DNA of 41,344 bases. Origin: Subtercola vilae. Lineage in GTDB: Bacteria > Actinomycetota > Actinomycetes > Actinomycetales > Microbacteriaceae. The translations under genes and the position numbers were made by a program. Below the pieces are notes generated by a model. The model ran no database searches. It saw only the letters and a list, made by a program, of their open reading frames with translations, and was not told the origin of the DNA. Each line of letters opens with the position of its first letter. The first letter of the stretch is position 1. Below, piece by piece: positions 32,639 through 40,864 of this stretch. The stretch covers positions 1 to 41,344 of the forward strand of contig NZ_QYRT01000033.1 of assembly GCF_004923255.1 (NCBI RefSeq). The letters are read 5' to 3'.

Positions 32639-33700
32639 TTAGTTGCCCAAATTGAGTTGTTCTCTGCGTGAAATGCGCACACGGCCCGTCTGGTCAATGA
32701 ACTGCCGCATGTTGGCCTGCGCCTGCCGAACCGCGAACTTCGCTGCGGTCGTCTGCTCAGGGGTATAAGAGCCCTCAAGTTGGCGCTTCGCTGCCCGCAC
32801 ACCACGTTCGAGTGCTCGTTGCTTCTGCGATTCGTCGTATTTGGCCTGATCGTCGGCGCTCCACACGTGAGGTGGCGGGATCTCCGTCACGCCGGGGAAG
32901 TAGCCGACGAGAATATGGCGACAATTCGGGTGAAACAGTCCTGCCGCGGTTGCCTCTTCGATCGTTGACGCGGCAATTTCGTCAGGCGCACCAGCAGTCA
33001 AGATTTCGCCCTGCCATGGAGCACACAATGGACACGGGTGGCCGTCATCTGAGACCGTGAAGTACTGCACACCGGCCTGTTGCATCCGATCAAGATGTGA
33101 GACGTTGTAGGCCCGCTGTGAGGCTGTTCTGACCGCCATCTCGACATACGCAGATAGCGACCAATTGCGGCCACGCGAATCCGTAAACCCCTCAACGCCT
33201 TTGCGGGTGAGATCCTTGTACGCTTTCGCCTGAGACAACGCCGGGGTGAGCCCTTGCACCTGATCGAGTGCAGCATCGGAAGCCACCGACTTGTAAATGT
33301 CGTCCGCGAACCGGGTGATGCCGACACTCAATGAGTTCAGTTTCCCCAGCAGATCCTCGCGAATCGCCCGTGCGGAACGTTCCGCGTGCGTCTCATCGAA
33401 GAACCGTGGCGGGGTGAGCCCTTTCGGGATCACACCCTCCGCAGCACCATCCTGCGCGGCACGAGTTATGACCCGTTCCACCAACGCCGGAGTATTAGAC
33501 GCCAAACCAGCCGATGTTTCAGCGGCAGCGCGACGCAGTTTGAACCGCAACAAGTCGCCGACACCGTACTTTGCGATCATTGCCGCGAAAGTTTTGATCA
33601 GCGCCGTCTCGGCCTCAAGAAATGTTGCCAACAGAATTGCTGACAGCGCCGCAAGGATGACCTCGAGGGTGTGATCATCATTCGGCTGCTGATCCGTCAC
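32639..33700 (-). CDS. MuF-like minor head protein
   Basis: A 353-residue protein associated with the portal and packaged or injected with DNA in related phages. Residues about 215-275 carry the conserved core: DDGHPCPLCAPWQG, then FHPNCRHILVG. The N-terminal two-thirds is helical. The GTG start at 33700 lies 23 nt inside the end of the portal gene. A proteolytic function is not evident. Confidence 0.85.
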   Translation of the reverse strand: MTDQQPNDDHTLEVILAALSAILLATFLEAETALIKTFAAMIAKYGVGDLLRFKLRRAAAETSAGLASNTPALVERVITRAAQDGAAEGVIPKGLTPPRFFDETHAERSARAIREDLLGKLNSLSVGITRFADDIYKSVASDAALDQVQGLTPALSQAKAYKDLTRKGVEGFTDSRGRNWSLSAYVEMAVRTASQRAYNVSHLDRMQQAGVQYFTVSDDGHPCPLCAPWQGEILTAGAPDEIAASTIEEATAAGLFHPNCRHILVGYFPGVTEIPPPHVWSADDQAKYDESQKQRALERGVRAAKRQLEGSYTPEQTTAAKFAVRQAQANMRQFIDQTGRVRISRREQLNLGN

Positions 33701-35342
33701 CGCTCACCACCGGAGCTTCGGGAGGAACCGCCATCGGGTCAACGACTGTGGGGGCCGCGAACTCTTTCTCCTGAAGCTTGAGTTCGGCGTCCCACATGTC
33801 GTCGTTCCAGTCAGGGTGCATGATCTTGATACGTTCGATCCGCGACGCCGACTCGCCCGTGAACAGGGTTTGCACCGTCTGCGCCAAACGCAACTGCGAC
33901 TCGGTAACAGAATCGGGGAACTCAACCCAGATAGGCGCGTCCACGTTCGGGGTACCGAACACAACCCGGTCCACCGCGAGCAGTTTGGACAACACAGACG
34001 ACAGGTGAGGGATCGCCGTACGAATCACCCGGCCGCGCATCAGGAACGTGCGCCGTTCGCGCGACTCAATCTCAGTTGCAGTCGTGTCAGCCTGTGTACG
34101 CATACCAGACGGCAGGTAGCCGAAAGTTTGCAAAGCAAAACCAGACATTTGCAGGATCTGCTGAATGAGCATCGTCGCCGTGGACTCATACTCTGCCGTG
34201 TTGAATGTGGGCTGCAGAACCTGAATTTTGTCGGACATTTTCACGTTCGGGCCAGAGATCTTCTCCGAAACGCCTACGAAAACATCCTGGTCAAGATCGA
34301 TCACAGCACCCTGACCGGGGCCAGCAGATGACGTCAACGATTTGTCGTAGAACACTTTCGCGCGGGCTGAACGGCGTGCGAGCATCCAGTCAGAGAGCGT
34401 TTCCGCCAACTGGTCCATCAGATGTTCTACGCCGTCAAGGCTTGAGCGGCCCAAATACCGGCCCACAGAGTCCGTGCGCCACAACCGGTTCGGGCCGAGG
34501 TTCGGAATGTACTCAACACAAAGGCCGGGCGACATCGAATCGACTTGGCCGGCGACCGCAGACGCCTGCGTGAGAACGGACAGCGCGAACGTTTCGGGGC
34601 GTGAAGCTAAGTCCACGCGGATGCCGAGTTTGTCGTCTTCGCCCTCATAAAGCCCGTGGATGATGACACCGTATCCGCGAGTGTCGAGTTCGTGTCGCTC
34701 GAGGTGACGCCACACCGTATTACCCTCGCGCGCGATGACCCGCCAGAATGTCACAGCAACGAGGCGACCCCAACGGAATTCGGGGAGAGCCTGATCAGCA
34801 TCCACCACGTCCAAGAATGGTCGATCAGGGATAACAGCCATGTCCCACACCACACGAAGAAAGTGACCACCCAGAACGGCCCCGAGCTCGGCACCCTGCG
34901 CGAGAGTTCCGTAGAGCATGTCGTCGGCAAGTTGATTGAGGCGTTCCTGCGTCGGGTTCGCTTCGGATGCAGACGCACCATTACCGTCATTGTCGGTGTC
35001 GATACGAACAGTGAATGTCGGCGGTTCCGCATACAACAAGTCCGAGACGGCCTGGCAGATCATCGCAGCGATCGGGACAGGCAGTTTCTCGTTACGGTTC
35101 GGGCCTAACGTTCGCTGGCCAACGAACCACCGCTGCAGCGTACGACCAACGGTCGCCTTGAAACCGCCCTGGTCCGATGCGAAGAACCCGGTAGAGTCCT
35201 GCGCAACACCGCCACCGTATGCCAACTGCAGCGTCGCAAGCTCGTTCGAGTACCACGCCGACCATTGGCGCATGTGCTGAAAAATGGGGGTCAGATTCTC
35301 GGGAGGCCAAATTGCTTTCGGGTCGCTGATGGGGAGAGGCAT
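33678..35342 (-). CDS. Portal protein
   Basis: Dodecameric channel at the head vertex. The 554-residue protein has the length and profile of SPP1-type portals: IFQHMRQWSAWYSNELATL near the start, WFVGQRTLGPNRNEKLPVPI, and a C-terminal helical region IQQILQMSGFALQTFG. It follows the large terminase. ATG 35342 has GAAGGGG upstream. Confidence 0.92.
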   Translation of the reverse strand: MPLPISDPKAIWPPENLTPIFQHMRQWSAWYSNELATLQLAYGGGVAQDSTGFFASDQGGFKATVGRTLQRWFVGQRTLGPNRNEKLPVPIAAMICQAVSDLLYAEPPTFTVRIDTDNDGNGASASEANPTQERLNQLADDMLYGTLAQGAELGAVLGGHFLRVVWDMAVIPDRPFLDVVDADQALPEFRWGRLVAVTFWRVIAREGNTVWRHLERHELDTRGYGVIIHGLYEGEDDKLGIRVDLASRPETFALSVLTQASAVAGQVDSMSPGLCVEYIPNLGPNRLWRTDSVGRYLGRSSLDGVEHLMDQLAETLSDWMLARRSARAKVFYDKSLTSSAGPGQGAVIDLDQDVFVGVSEKISGPNVKMSDKIQVLQPTFNTAEYESTATMLIQQILQMSGFALQTFGYLPSGMRTQADTTATEIESRERRTFLMRGRVIRTAIPHLSSVLSKLLAVDRVVFGTPNVDAPIWVEFPDSVTESQLRLAQTVQTLFTGESASRIERIKIMHPDWNDDMWDAELKLQEKEFAAPTVVDPMAVPPEAPVVSGDGSAAE

Positions 35343-35397
35343 GGCACCCCTTCCGGGCGGCTACGTAGAGAACCCCAAACGGGGCGAAGAAATGGAG

Positions 35398-36888
35398 CTA
35401 CCAGCCCTCACCGGACTCGGAACCCTTCGGATACGAAAAAGCGTCACGATGAAATGCGACCGGGCGGGCATGGACAGGAATCGTCAAGCCGTTCTTTGTC
35501 ATCACCGTCTCAAGATCAACAGGAACAGGTACGGCGTTCCCGAACACCTCATGTGGGCGAACAGCACCATCAAGCCGCAAAGCCGACACCGCCTGCATGA
35601 ACGACATCGCAACATCGTCATGGCCAACACGATCAGGGACCGAGATCCGCATTGAACCGCCAGGGAGTTGTTCGAACTCGAGCCCGCGGAGCTGCTTGAG
35701 AAGTTCAGGGTCACGAGGCAGCACAAGACGCTTCGATTGCAGAAGGCCCTTGATCATCCCGAAACCCGACTGCTTACGGCGAATATCGGTCACAACCGGG
35801 GCGACAGCAGGAAAAAGGCGGGCCTCAGCGAACTTGTCACCCAACATCGTTGTCGGATACTGCCCAACCCCATTCACCTCAGATGCAACAACCGGTAGAT
35901 AGTACCGTTTGCCGGTCTCCACAACCCGTTCGATGAAATCCGTGTACGCCCACCGGTATTTGTACTCAAACCATGGGATGAACAGCACCAGTTTGTTGCC
36001 CAGAAGGCCGCGGTTCAGCCCGTAATCCTCCAAAACTGACACCAACGTCAAAGCGTTCGCGTCATGCGCGTAACCCCAGTCGACACCGCCAGCAGCCGCA
36101 TACCTGCGATCACTCCACCACTCGAGGTCTTCAGGAGCGCACAACTCGTAATCGGCAACAGCATCCATCAGCTCGGCCTGCCCGAAGAACGCGCCAGAGT
36201 CCTCAGTGAACTCACCCATAACCTCACGGGCGAACCACTCAGCCGTACGAGACGCCTTCAACTCATCCAGCAGAGCCTTATCCGCAAGAGGCGAGTTATA
36301 CGACGACCACTGCCACGACTCATAATTCTCATTCGGCGCATCCATACCCCGCGCCCACAACTGCCGATACCAATGCTCAGACGAACCCCACGGCGACGAA
36401 GCAACAACCACCCGGGAACCAGGCCGCGAAATAATCGCAGGCAACGCAGCATCCCAAATCTCATTATCAATAAACCCAGCCTCATCAATGATCAGCAGAT
36501 CAACTGGCCAACCACGAATCTGCCGAATCGACGCCGGCACGCTCCGAATCGTTGAACCATTCGAGAGGGTCAACAACGACTTGCCGTCATCAATAATCGA
36601 CCCGCGCAACAACTCCGACCGAGACGCCAACGCCACACAATCCGCCAAAAGCCGCTTAGCGGCCTCCTCACCAGCAGAGACCACCAGAATCAGAATCCCA
36701 GCACGAGTAGACGCCTCAAACAAAGACACTTTCGCCAACGTCCGCGACTTACCAACCTGCCGCCCCGCAGCCACAACCCGAAACCGGGCCGAAGACCGCG
36801 CAAACGCCAACTGGTAATCCCACATCGGCTCGCCCAGCAAAACATCCGCAAACGCGCCAGGATCGGTCGCCGGAGAATACGTGGTCAC
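35398..36888 (-). CDS. terL: Terminase large subunit
   Basis: Packaging motor and nuclease. The 496-residue protein has Walker A AGRQVGKS (41-48), Walker B LLIIDEAGF (131-139), a coupling motif VVASSPWGS (about 165) and the RNase-H-like nuclease start GGVDWGYAHDANAL. The GTG at 36888 is chosen because GGGGG lies about 8 nt upstream; the longer reading adds 26 residues without similarity. Confidence 0.95.
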   Translation of the reverse strand: MTTYSPATDPGAFADVLLGEPMWDYQLAFARSSARFRVVAAGRQVGKSRTLAKVSLFEASTRAGILILVVSAGEEAAKRLLADCVALASRSELLRGSIIDDGKSLLTLSNGSTIRSVPASIRQIRGWPVDLLIIDEAGFIDNEIWDAALPAIISRPGSRVVVASSPWGSSEHWYRQLWARGMDAPNENYESWQWSSYNSPLADKALLDELKASRTAEWFAREVMGEFTEDSGAFFGQAELMDAVADYELCAPEDLEWWSDRRYAAAGGVDWGYAHDANALTLVSVLEDYGLNRGLLGNKLVLFIPWFEYKYRWAYTDFIERVVETGKRYYLPVVASEVNGVGQYPTTMLGDKFAEARLFPAVAPVVTDIRRKQSGFGMIKGLLQSKRLVLPRDPELLKQLRGLEFEQLPGGSMRISVPDRVGHDDVAMSFMQAVSALRLDGAVRPHEVFGNAVPVPVDLETVMTKNGLTIPVHARPVAFHRDAFSYPKGSESGEGW

Positions 36889-37008
36889 GGAACATGCCCC
36901 CTGACCACGCGAAGCGTTCGAATTATTTTGTGGCGACCTTGCCCCGCTAAGAGCCGTCCACCACACGGGGCCATCCTTCGGGAGCTACCCGACACCCGGT
37001 TACCCACG

Positions 37009-37079
37009 CTCCCCACCAAGGATTCGAACCTCGTCAAGTTGGCTCAGAACCAACCGTGCTGCCGTTACACCAGCGGGGA
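37009..37079 (-). tRNA. tRNA-Gln(CTG)
   Basis: The minus strand folds as a 71-nt tRNA: acceptor TCCCCGC/GTGGGGA (one G-T), anticodon stem GTTGG/CCAAC with loop TTCTGAG (anticodon CTG, 37045-37047), T-stem CGAGG/CCTTG with loop TTCGAAT, and discriminator G. No CCA is encoded. It lies between the terminase genes and probably belongs to the late transcript. Confidence 0.92.
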
Positions 37080-37268
37080 ATACACCTTCGAGAACGGCGC
37101 TCTAAAGCCACAGGAATACTCGAACGTACTAACTAGCCAAACCGGGAAGAAAAGCTGCACAAAGGCATACGCAGACGTTGCCAGAGGGGAATGACGACAT
37201 GACACTCGAGGGGAAAGTGAAAACGAGAAACACGTTTGATATTTTTCGGGGTATACCGGGCCCGACCG

Positions 37269-37760
37269 TCAACCATCCTGGGGGGGTGGGGGTGTCCTGC
37301 CGGCCTCAGCCTGAGTGCGAAGCTCGGTGAGGATCGTCGCTGCTGATGCTTGCTGTCCTTGCGCTACGTCCTTGCCCAGCCGTGCCGCCGATAACGGATC
37401 AAGGCCGAGCCTGCTAGCCCACGTCTGTGCTGTTGCCATCCACTTGCGTAGCAGCTCGAGGGGTGAGGTCTGGCCTGCCTTGGCTGAGCCTGAGACGCTG
37501 ATGTCCATGCCGTCGACCCACGTGGTAAGTAGCTGTACCTTGGCTTGTGCGGTAGCCCATGACCATAGGGCAGCGCTGAACCGTGCCTGCCCTAGGTATG
37601 CGGTTGCTGGGTCTGCTATGACCTCTGCGATGTACTCATGGGCTAGAGGGTCGACACGGGCCGGACTGTAGGTGCCGTGTGTGACGGCGAGCTTGTTGCC
37701 CGGCTGGAACGGTGGACGCTGACCTGGGAACGCCGGCGTCCACTCAACATCGTCACTCAT
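37269..37760 (-). CDS. Terminase small subunit-like protein
   Basis: A 163-residue protein upstream of terL. FPGQRPPFQPGNKLAVTHGTYSPARVDPLAHE matches the N-terminal signature of actinophage small terminases; the rest is helical with Gln/Ala-rich stretches and a Pro-rich end. ATG 37760 has AGGAG 7 nt upstream. It is separated from terL by the tRNA-Gln gene. Confidence 0.75.
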   Translation of the reverse strand: MSDDVEWTPAFPGQRPPFQPGNKLAVTHGTYSPARVDPLAHEYIAEVIADPATAYLGQARFSAALWSWATAQAKVQLLTTWVDGMDISVSGSAKAGQTSPLELLRKWMATAQTWASRLGLDPLSAARLGKDVAQGQQASAATILTELRTQAEAGRTPPPPQDG

Positions 37761-37819
37761 CAGCGCTCCTGCAGTAAGCTTGGGTTGTCGCCGTGACCAC
37801 ACCGGTTGGACATCTCGGG

Positions 37820-37828
37820 TTATCCACA
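37820..37828 (+). promoter_or_regulatory. DnaA box 1
   Basis: TTATCCACA, identical to the bacterial consensus. The shared core with box 2 is GTTATCCACAG. Confidence 0.8.
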
Positions 37829-37938
37829 GTCCACCAATGGGAAAGCTCTGTGTCGAAATAACGCTGATAACTGCAATTACGTCAACACGTGCCGATCTGG
37901 CAGTCTGCTTAGTCGGTCATGAGTGTTTGCTGTGCCAG

Positions 37939-37947
37939 TTATCCACA
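37939..37947 (+). promoter_or_regulatory. DnaA box 2
   Basis: TTATCCACA, same orientation as box 1 and 119 bp away, with the same flanking G on both sides. Confidence 0.8.
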
Positions 37948-38011
37948 GCCTCAAACACGCGGGGTTACAGAGGATTCAGCCGCTCAAGTAGCCGCGCCGA
38001 CCACGACTCAG

Positions 38012-38182
38012 TTATGAGTGGGTTGTTGCGACTATTCCGATGGTGAGCAAGATTGCACCGACGGTGGTGTTGATCGCGTACGTGAGCCATGGGAAGGGTT
38101 CACTGGAACATTTGGTGATCTCTGTAATGTGTGCGCTTTCTTCATCCACGTAGTCATCTCGGGTGACTTGTGATCGGCGCAT
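38012..38182 (-). CDS. Small single-span membrane protein
   Basis: A 56-residue protein with an acidic, polar N-terminal part (TRDDYVDEESAHITEITK) and one hydrophobic segment at the C terminus (about 31-56). ATG 38182 has GGAG about 5 nt upstream and lies 15 nt past the HNH gene stop. Function unknown. Confidence 0.65.
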   Translation of the reverse strand: MRRSQVTRDDYVDEESAHITEITKCSSEPFPWLTYAINTTVGAILLTIGIVATTHS

Positions 38183-38196
38183 GGCGCTCCTGGGTG

Positions 38197-38553
38197 TTAC
38201 TGGGTCAGTAGGTGGTCGAACCTGCGGTTGCGTACCATGTCTACGAAGTTTGCCCGGTATGAGTCCCACCTAAGGTTACTTAGAGCGTTGTTTGCGGGGT
38301 TGTCGTCGTAGTGGCAGACGATTTGGCCTTGTGCTGGCTGACCGAGGAACGTGAGTGCGATGAGGCGATGAACGTACATCTTGCGCGTTACGCCTTGGTC
38401 GTCTTTGATCGGCGCTGTGAGGTGGCCTGAGGTGTTGCGACCGAACCTGAGTTGCTTGAGCCCTTTGGGGGTAGTTACGCGGATGCTGCCGAGGGTGGAG
38501 GCTTCGTAGTTCGTGTGCCCTGGGATCGGCTTCCAGATGGTCTCTGTGCTCAT
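38197..38553 (-). CDS. HNH endonuclease with NUMOD4 motif
   Basis: A 118-residue nuclease. The N terminus IWKPIPGHTNYEASTLGSIRV is a NUMOD4 DNA-binding motif; VHRLIALTFLGQPAQGQIVCH with DDNPANNALSNLRW is the HNH core (HNH_3 type). It could be a free-standing homing endonuclease or a packaging-associated HNH protein; the position just before the terminase genes permits either. Confidence 0.88.
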   Translation of the reverse strand: MSTETIWKPIPGHTNYEASTLGSIRVTTPKGLKQLRFGRNTSGHLTAPIKDDQGVTRKMYVHRLIALTFLGQPAQGQIVCHYDDNPANNALSNLRWDSYRANFVDMVRNRRFDHLLTQ

Positions 38554-38587
38554 GCGTCTAAGCCTACATCAAACGTCCTGCGTGCTG

Positions 38588-38602
38588 TACTATTGACGCA
38601 TG
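38588..38602 (+). promoter_or_regulatory. Leaderless promoter of the HTH gene
   Basis: TACTAT (38588-38593) ends 6 nt before the ATG at 38600, so transcription should begin at or near the start codon. There is no Shine-Dalgarno sequence. The -35 region is weak (TACATC, 38565-38570). Confidence 0.5.
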
Positions 38603-38812
38603 GATATCGATGTGAAACTAGCCGAGCTGACCGATTGGGCCGACTCCGTACGCGATACACAAGCCATCCTGACCGACAACACGCTTGGTAGGGATCTGCG
38701 AATGCGTGAGGCTGCGAAGGCTGGTATCGGGCCAAGCGCTATTGGTCAGGCGACAGGGCTCACAAGGTCTCGGGTGAATGCGATCATCGGCAAGAAAGCT
38801 TCACGCACCTAG
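38600..38812 (+). CDS. Small HTH DNA-binding protein
   Basis: A 70-residue protein whose C-terminal half is a helix-turn-helix: MREAAKAGIGPSAIGQATGL then TRSRVNAIIGKK. It diverges from the HNH gene across a 46-bp spacer and is the only plus-strand gene of this part of the prophage. Leaderless translation is likely. It may be a Cro/repressor-like or accessory regulator; no direct evidence. Confidence 0.75.
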   Translation: MDIDVKLAELTDWADSVRDTQAILTDNTLGRDLRMREAAKAGIGPSAIGQATGLTRSRVNAIIGKKASRT

Positions 38813-38970
38813 AACCTCGGGCATCCTGCATGCCGTGGGTGCACGCCCTTGGAGAGGAACACCGTCAACGTCCCCACTGCGAGGCGTGTACGGTACCCGA
38901 GCTTCACGTACTGATCCCGTGATGAGACTAGGTGTGTCTGGTCGGTGGAGCAGATCGTGAGTGGCATCAT
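38809..38970 (-). CDS. Possible small phage protein
   Basis: A 53-residue frame that reads plausibly as coding (YVKLGYRTRLAVGTLTVFLS) and has AAGGCGG about 7 nt before the ATG pair at 38970. It is convergent with the HTH gene, overlapping its stop. No family recognised; may be spurious. Confidence 0.4.
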   Translation of the reverse strand: MMPLTICSTDQTHLVSSRDQYVKLGYRTRLAVGTLTVFLSKGVHPRHAGCPRF

Positions 38971-39001
38971 TGCCGCCGCCTTAGCTGTGCTTCGCTGAGT
39001 G

Positions 39002-39020
39002 TGCAGGAGTCGAACCTGCA
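39002..39020 (-). other. Orphan tRNA T-arm-like sequence
   Basis: On the minus strand TGCAGGTTCGACTCCTGCA forms a perfect T-arm with loop TTCGACT. I could not fold a matching acceptor, D-arm or standard anticodon arm in the 70 nt before it; a GACAT/ATGTC hairpin (39040-39060 region) has a loop without U33. It is probably a tRNA remnant or a noncanonical tRNA. Confidence 0.4.
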
Positions 39021-39230
39021 TAAATTTTGCCCGGCGTTGACATTGCCTGTATGTCGGCCTTTGAGTTCTCGCTATCCCCGTCGGGAGTGGAACACCGGGA
39101 CTTTCGTGTGTCTTCTGGCCTTGCAAGCGAGCCGTTGCGTGTGCACGACAGCTACCAGAAGTGTGACCCGCGAAAGTCGAGCCCGGTTTCATTGGGAGAG
39201 TGTGGACTGCTTCGCGGGAAGTTAAATGCG

Positions 39231-39260
39231 AAAAGCCCCCCGCGTTAGCAGAGGGCCTTT
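39231..39260 (-). terminator. Terminator after the right-hand gene block
   Basis: On the minus strand an AAAG-G-CCC arm pairs with GGGCTTTT across a 12- to 14-nt loop, with one bulge, and is followed by a T-rich tail reading CGCATTTAAC. It lies 60 nt past the stop at 39321. The tail matches that of the terminator at 32324 (plus-strand GTTAAATGCGAAA at 39221 and 32315). Confidence 0.6.
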
Positions 39261-39320
39261 CCAGAAGTTCGCGCAATTGTGCCGCGTGACTACAATTAAA
39301 TCACAGATCGTAAAGTTTCG

Positions 39321-39971
39321 CTACATAATTGCTTCGGTGTTTCGCCCCTTAGCTTCAAGCTCGAATGCCAGCTCGCGCGGTGACCATGTTGCCGCGCATG
39401 CACGACACAGCGACCTGGCGTTGTCCACCAGCATCTCCTCGTCGTCAAGCCTGTAGTAGGTCACGAGCGGGTGAAGGTAGCGCAGGCCGTCACGTGGGCT
39501 CCACCAATCCCCGCTGAGGCAAACAGGGCACGCTTCGGGGTGCTCTCGCTCTCGTGGCGGTGCGAGCATGTTGCGGATACGGGCCGCCCACGAGCTGAGC
39601 GTCTTGACATGCCACGTCTCCCACTCGGTGGCGTGCTCGGTGCGGAGTGTCGCCACATACCAAGCGTCTAGGTCTGTGCCCATGTTCTTCGTTGGCAACA
39701 ACTTTTGATCGCGGCACCACGACTTGATTTGCGAACCGATCTTCACCGCCTCGAACAGGGCGGCAGTGTTTAGCATCGACCCCTCAAAAGCAAGAGACGC
39801 ACCCGATGTGGATGCGCCTCCCATAGACGATTTGATTGCAGCCTCAAGCTGCACGAGTAGTGGTAACTGTTCCACGTCACTCAAGCATTGGATGCCTGCC
39901 GTGTTGGTTTGCAGCACCTTCGATCTCGTCGGTCGAGTCAAATTCTGCACGGCGTCGAGTAGGTCAGTCAT
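39321..39971 (-). CDS. Zinc-finger phage protein of unknown function
   Basis: A 216-residue protein. The C-terminal part has CPVC and, about 45 residues later, CRAC, a likely four-cysteine zinc site, in a segment rich in Trp and Tyr (DWWSPRDGLRYLHPLVTYY). The N-terminal part is helical. ATG 39971 has AAGGAG about 7 nt upstream and overlaps the previous gene's end. Possibly DNA-binding. Confidence 0.7.
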   Translation of the reverse strand: MTDLLDAVQNLTRPTRSKVLQTNTAGIQCLSDVEQLPLLVQLEAAIKSSMGGASTSGASLAFEGSMLNTAALFEAVKIGSQIKSWCRDQKLLPTKNMGTDLDAWYVATLRTEHATEWETWHVKTLSSWAARIRNMLAPPREREHPEACPVCLSGDWWSPRDGLRYLHPLVTYYRLDDEEMLVDNARSLCRACAATWSPRELAFELEAKGRNTEAIM

Positions 39972-40158
39972 CAGTCGCTCCTTGAATGGGTACATGCCAG
40001 CTCCCGCCGGCGAGGAAAGGTTCACCGATCTGTACGCGCCAGTCGTCGGCGGCTTTACGAATATCGGCCTTCGTCAGGTCTGCGATGTCTTTCGGTTTCA
40101 CCCGGAACTCGACACCACCACCGACCATGCTGACAAGACGGATACGGCGGTCACGCAT
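39964..40158 (-). CDS. Small phage protein
   Basis: A 64-residue basic protein (RDRRIRLVSMVGGGVEFRVKP, then ADLTKADIRKAADDWRVQI). The ATG at 40158 lies within the end of the previous gene with GAGG upstream, so the two are coupled. Function unknown. Confidence 0.6.
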   Translation of the reverse strand: MRDRRIRLVSMVGGGVEFRVKPKDIADLTKADIRKAADDWRVQIGEPFLAGGSWHVPIQGATDD

Positions 40159-40864
40159 GCTTCGCCTCGCGTTTTGTGAGGTACTCGTCAATCACGGCCA
40201 TGCACTCAGGCCGGTTGCACGCCGCGTTCATCACCCAGCAGGCGCTGTAGCGTCCATGAGTGGCCTCAGATGGTGATGGGCACTCGATGTTCAAGCACGT
40301 TCTTGTGCCGTCATGGTGGCCTATCTGGTGGCCTTCACAACTGAGCGTGATCTTCCCGCCCGTGACTTTCGCCCACTTCTTCTCGTAGTCGACGGCCCAC
40401 CCTTGGCATTTCGACCGCAGATGAAACGTGACCATCGGGCCGAGAATCGCAACCACGTTCTCTTGGAATGAGATTTGCTTCTGCCGTGGTGTGACCGTTT
40501 CGAGGCAGGCAGGGCAGCGAAGGAACACGTCGTAACGTTCAGCGCGTTCCATTGCCTCGGCAGCATCACGTTCTGCGGTCACCTCCCGGCAGGGTTGAAT
40601 GTCGCCGCATTTCACACACACCGAGTAGTGCTCAGGGAGTCGGTCGAATTGGTGATATTTGCCCGCCGACAGGTGAATGTCATTCCGCCCAAGCGCTGTC
40701 CAGTCGTCTGCTACCGGGCGCAACCTGACCGAGATACGTGACTCGTCATCCATCGGGCGGATTTCGATCACCCGCCAGGCTTTGAAGTCGTAAGCGACGA
40801 GGCCACCCTCAGCGAGTTTGTCGCGGTGGCCGTAGCGGATGCTGTCAAGCGGATACCACTTCAC
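40151..40864 (-). CDS. Multi-cysteine phage protein of unknown function
   Basis: A 237-residue protein with several Cys pairs: CVKCGDIQPC, CPAC, CLNIEC, and CNRPEC, suggesting two or more zinc sites. The N-terminal part is beta-like with no signal peptide. Its start overlaps the stop of the upstream gene (ATGA), and its stop overlaps the next start. It probably acts in DNA or RNA binding. Confidence 0.7.
   Translation of the reverse strand: MKWYPLDSIRYGHRDKLAEGGLVAYDFKAWRVIEIRPMDDESRISVRLRPVADDWTALGRNDIHLSAGKYHQFDRLPEHYSVCVKCGDIQPCREVTAERDAAEAMERAERYDVFLRCPACLETVTPRQKQISFQENVVAILGPMVTFHLRSKCQGWAVDYEKKWAKVTGGKITLSCEGHQIGHHDGTRTCLNIECPSPSEATHGRYSACWVMNAACNRPECMAVIDEYLTKREAKHA

Larger units (their letters stand above)
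37803..38011. other. Noncoding spacer with two DnaA boxes
   Basis: About 200 bp without a gene, upstream of the small terminase. Two perfect TTATCCACA boxes (37820-37828 and 37939-37947) lie in the same orientation, 119 bp apart. The region between is moderately AT-rich (for example GATAACTGCAATTACGTCAA). It may be a phage replication origin, a DnaA-titration site or the packaging-site region. Confidence 0.6.
38971..39320. other. 350-bp region with tRNA-like fragment and terminator
   Basis: No convincing gene. It contains a T-arm-like hairpin at 39002-39020 and a terminator at 39231-39260, both on the minus strand, listed separately. The remainder shows no pattern I can name. Confidence 0.5.

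Noticed and set aside
38971-39276. N-terminal extension of the small frame ending at 38809
   Set aside because: Arg/Thr/Gln-rich and reading through the tRNA-like region; only the last 53 codons look like coding.
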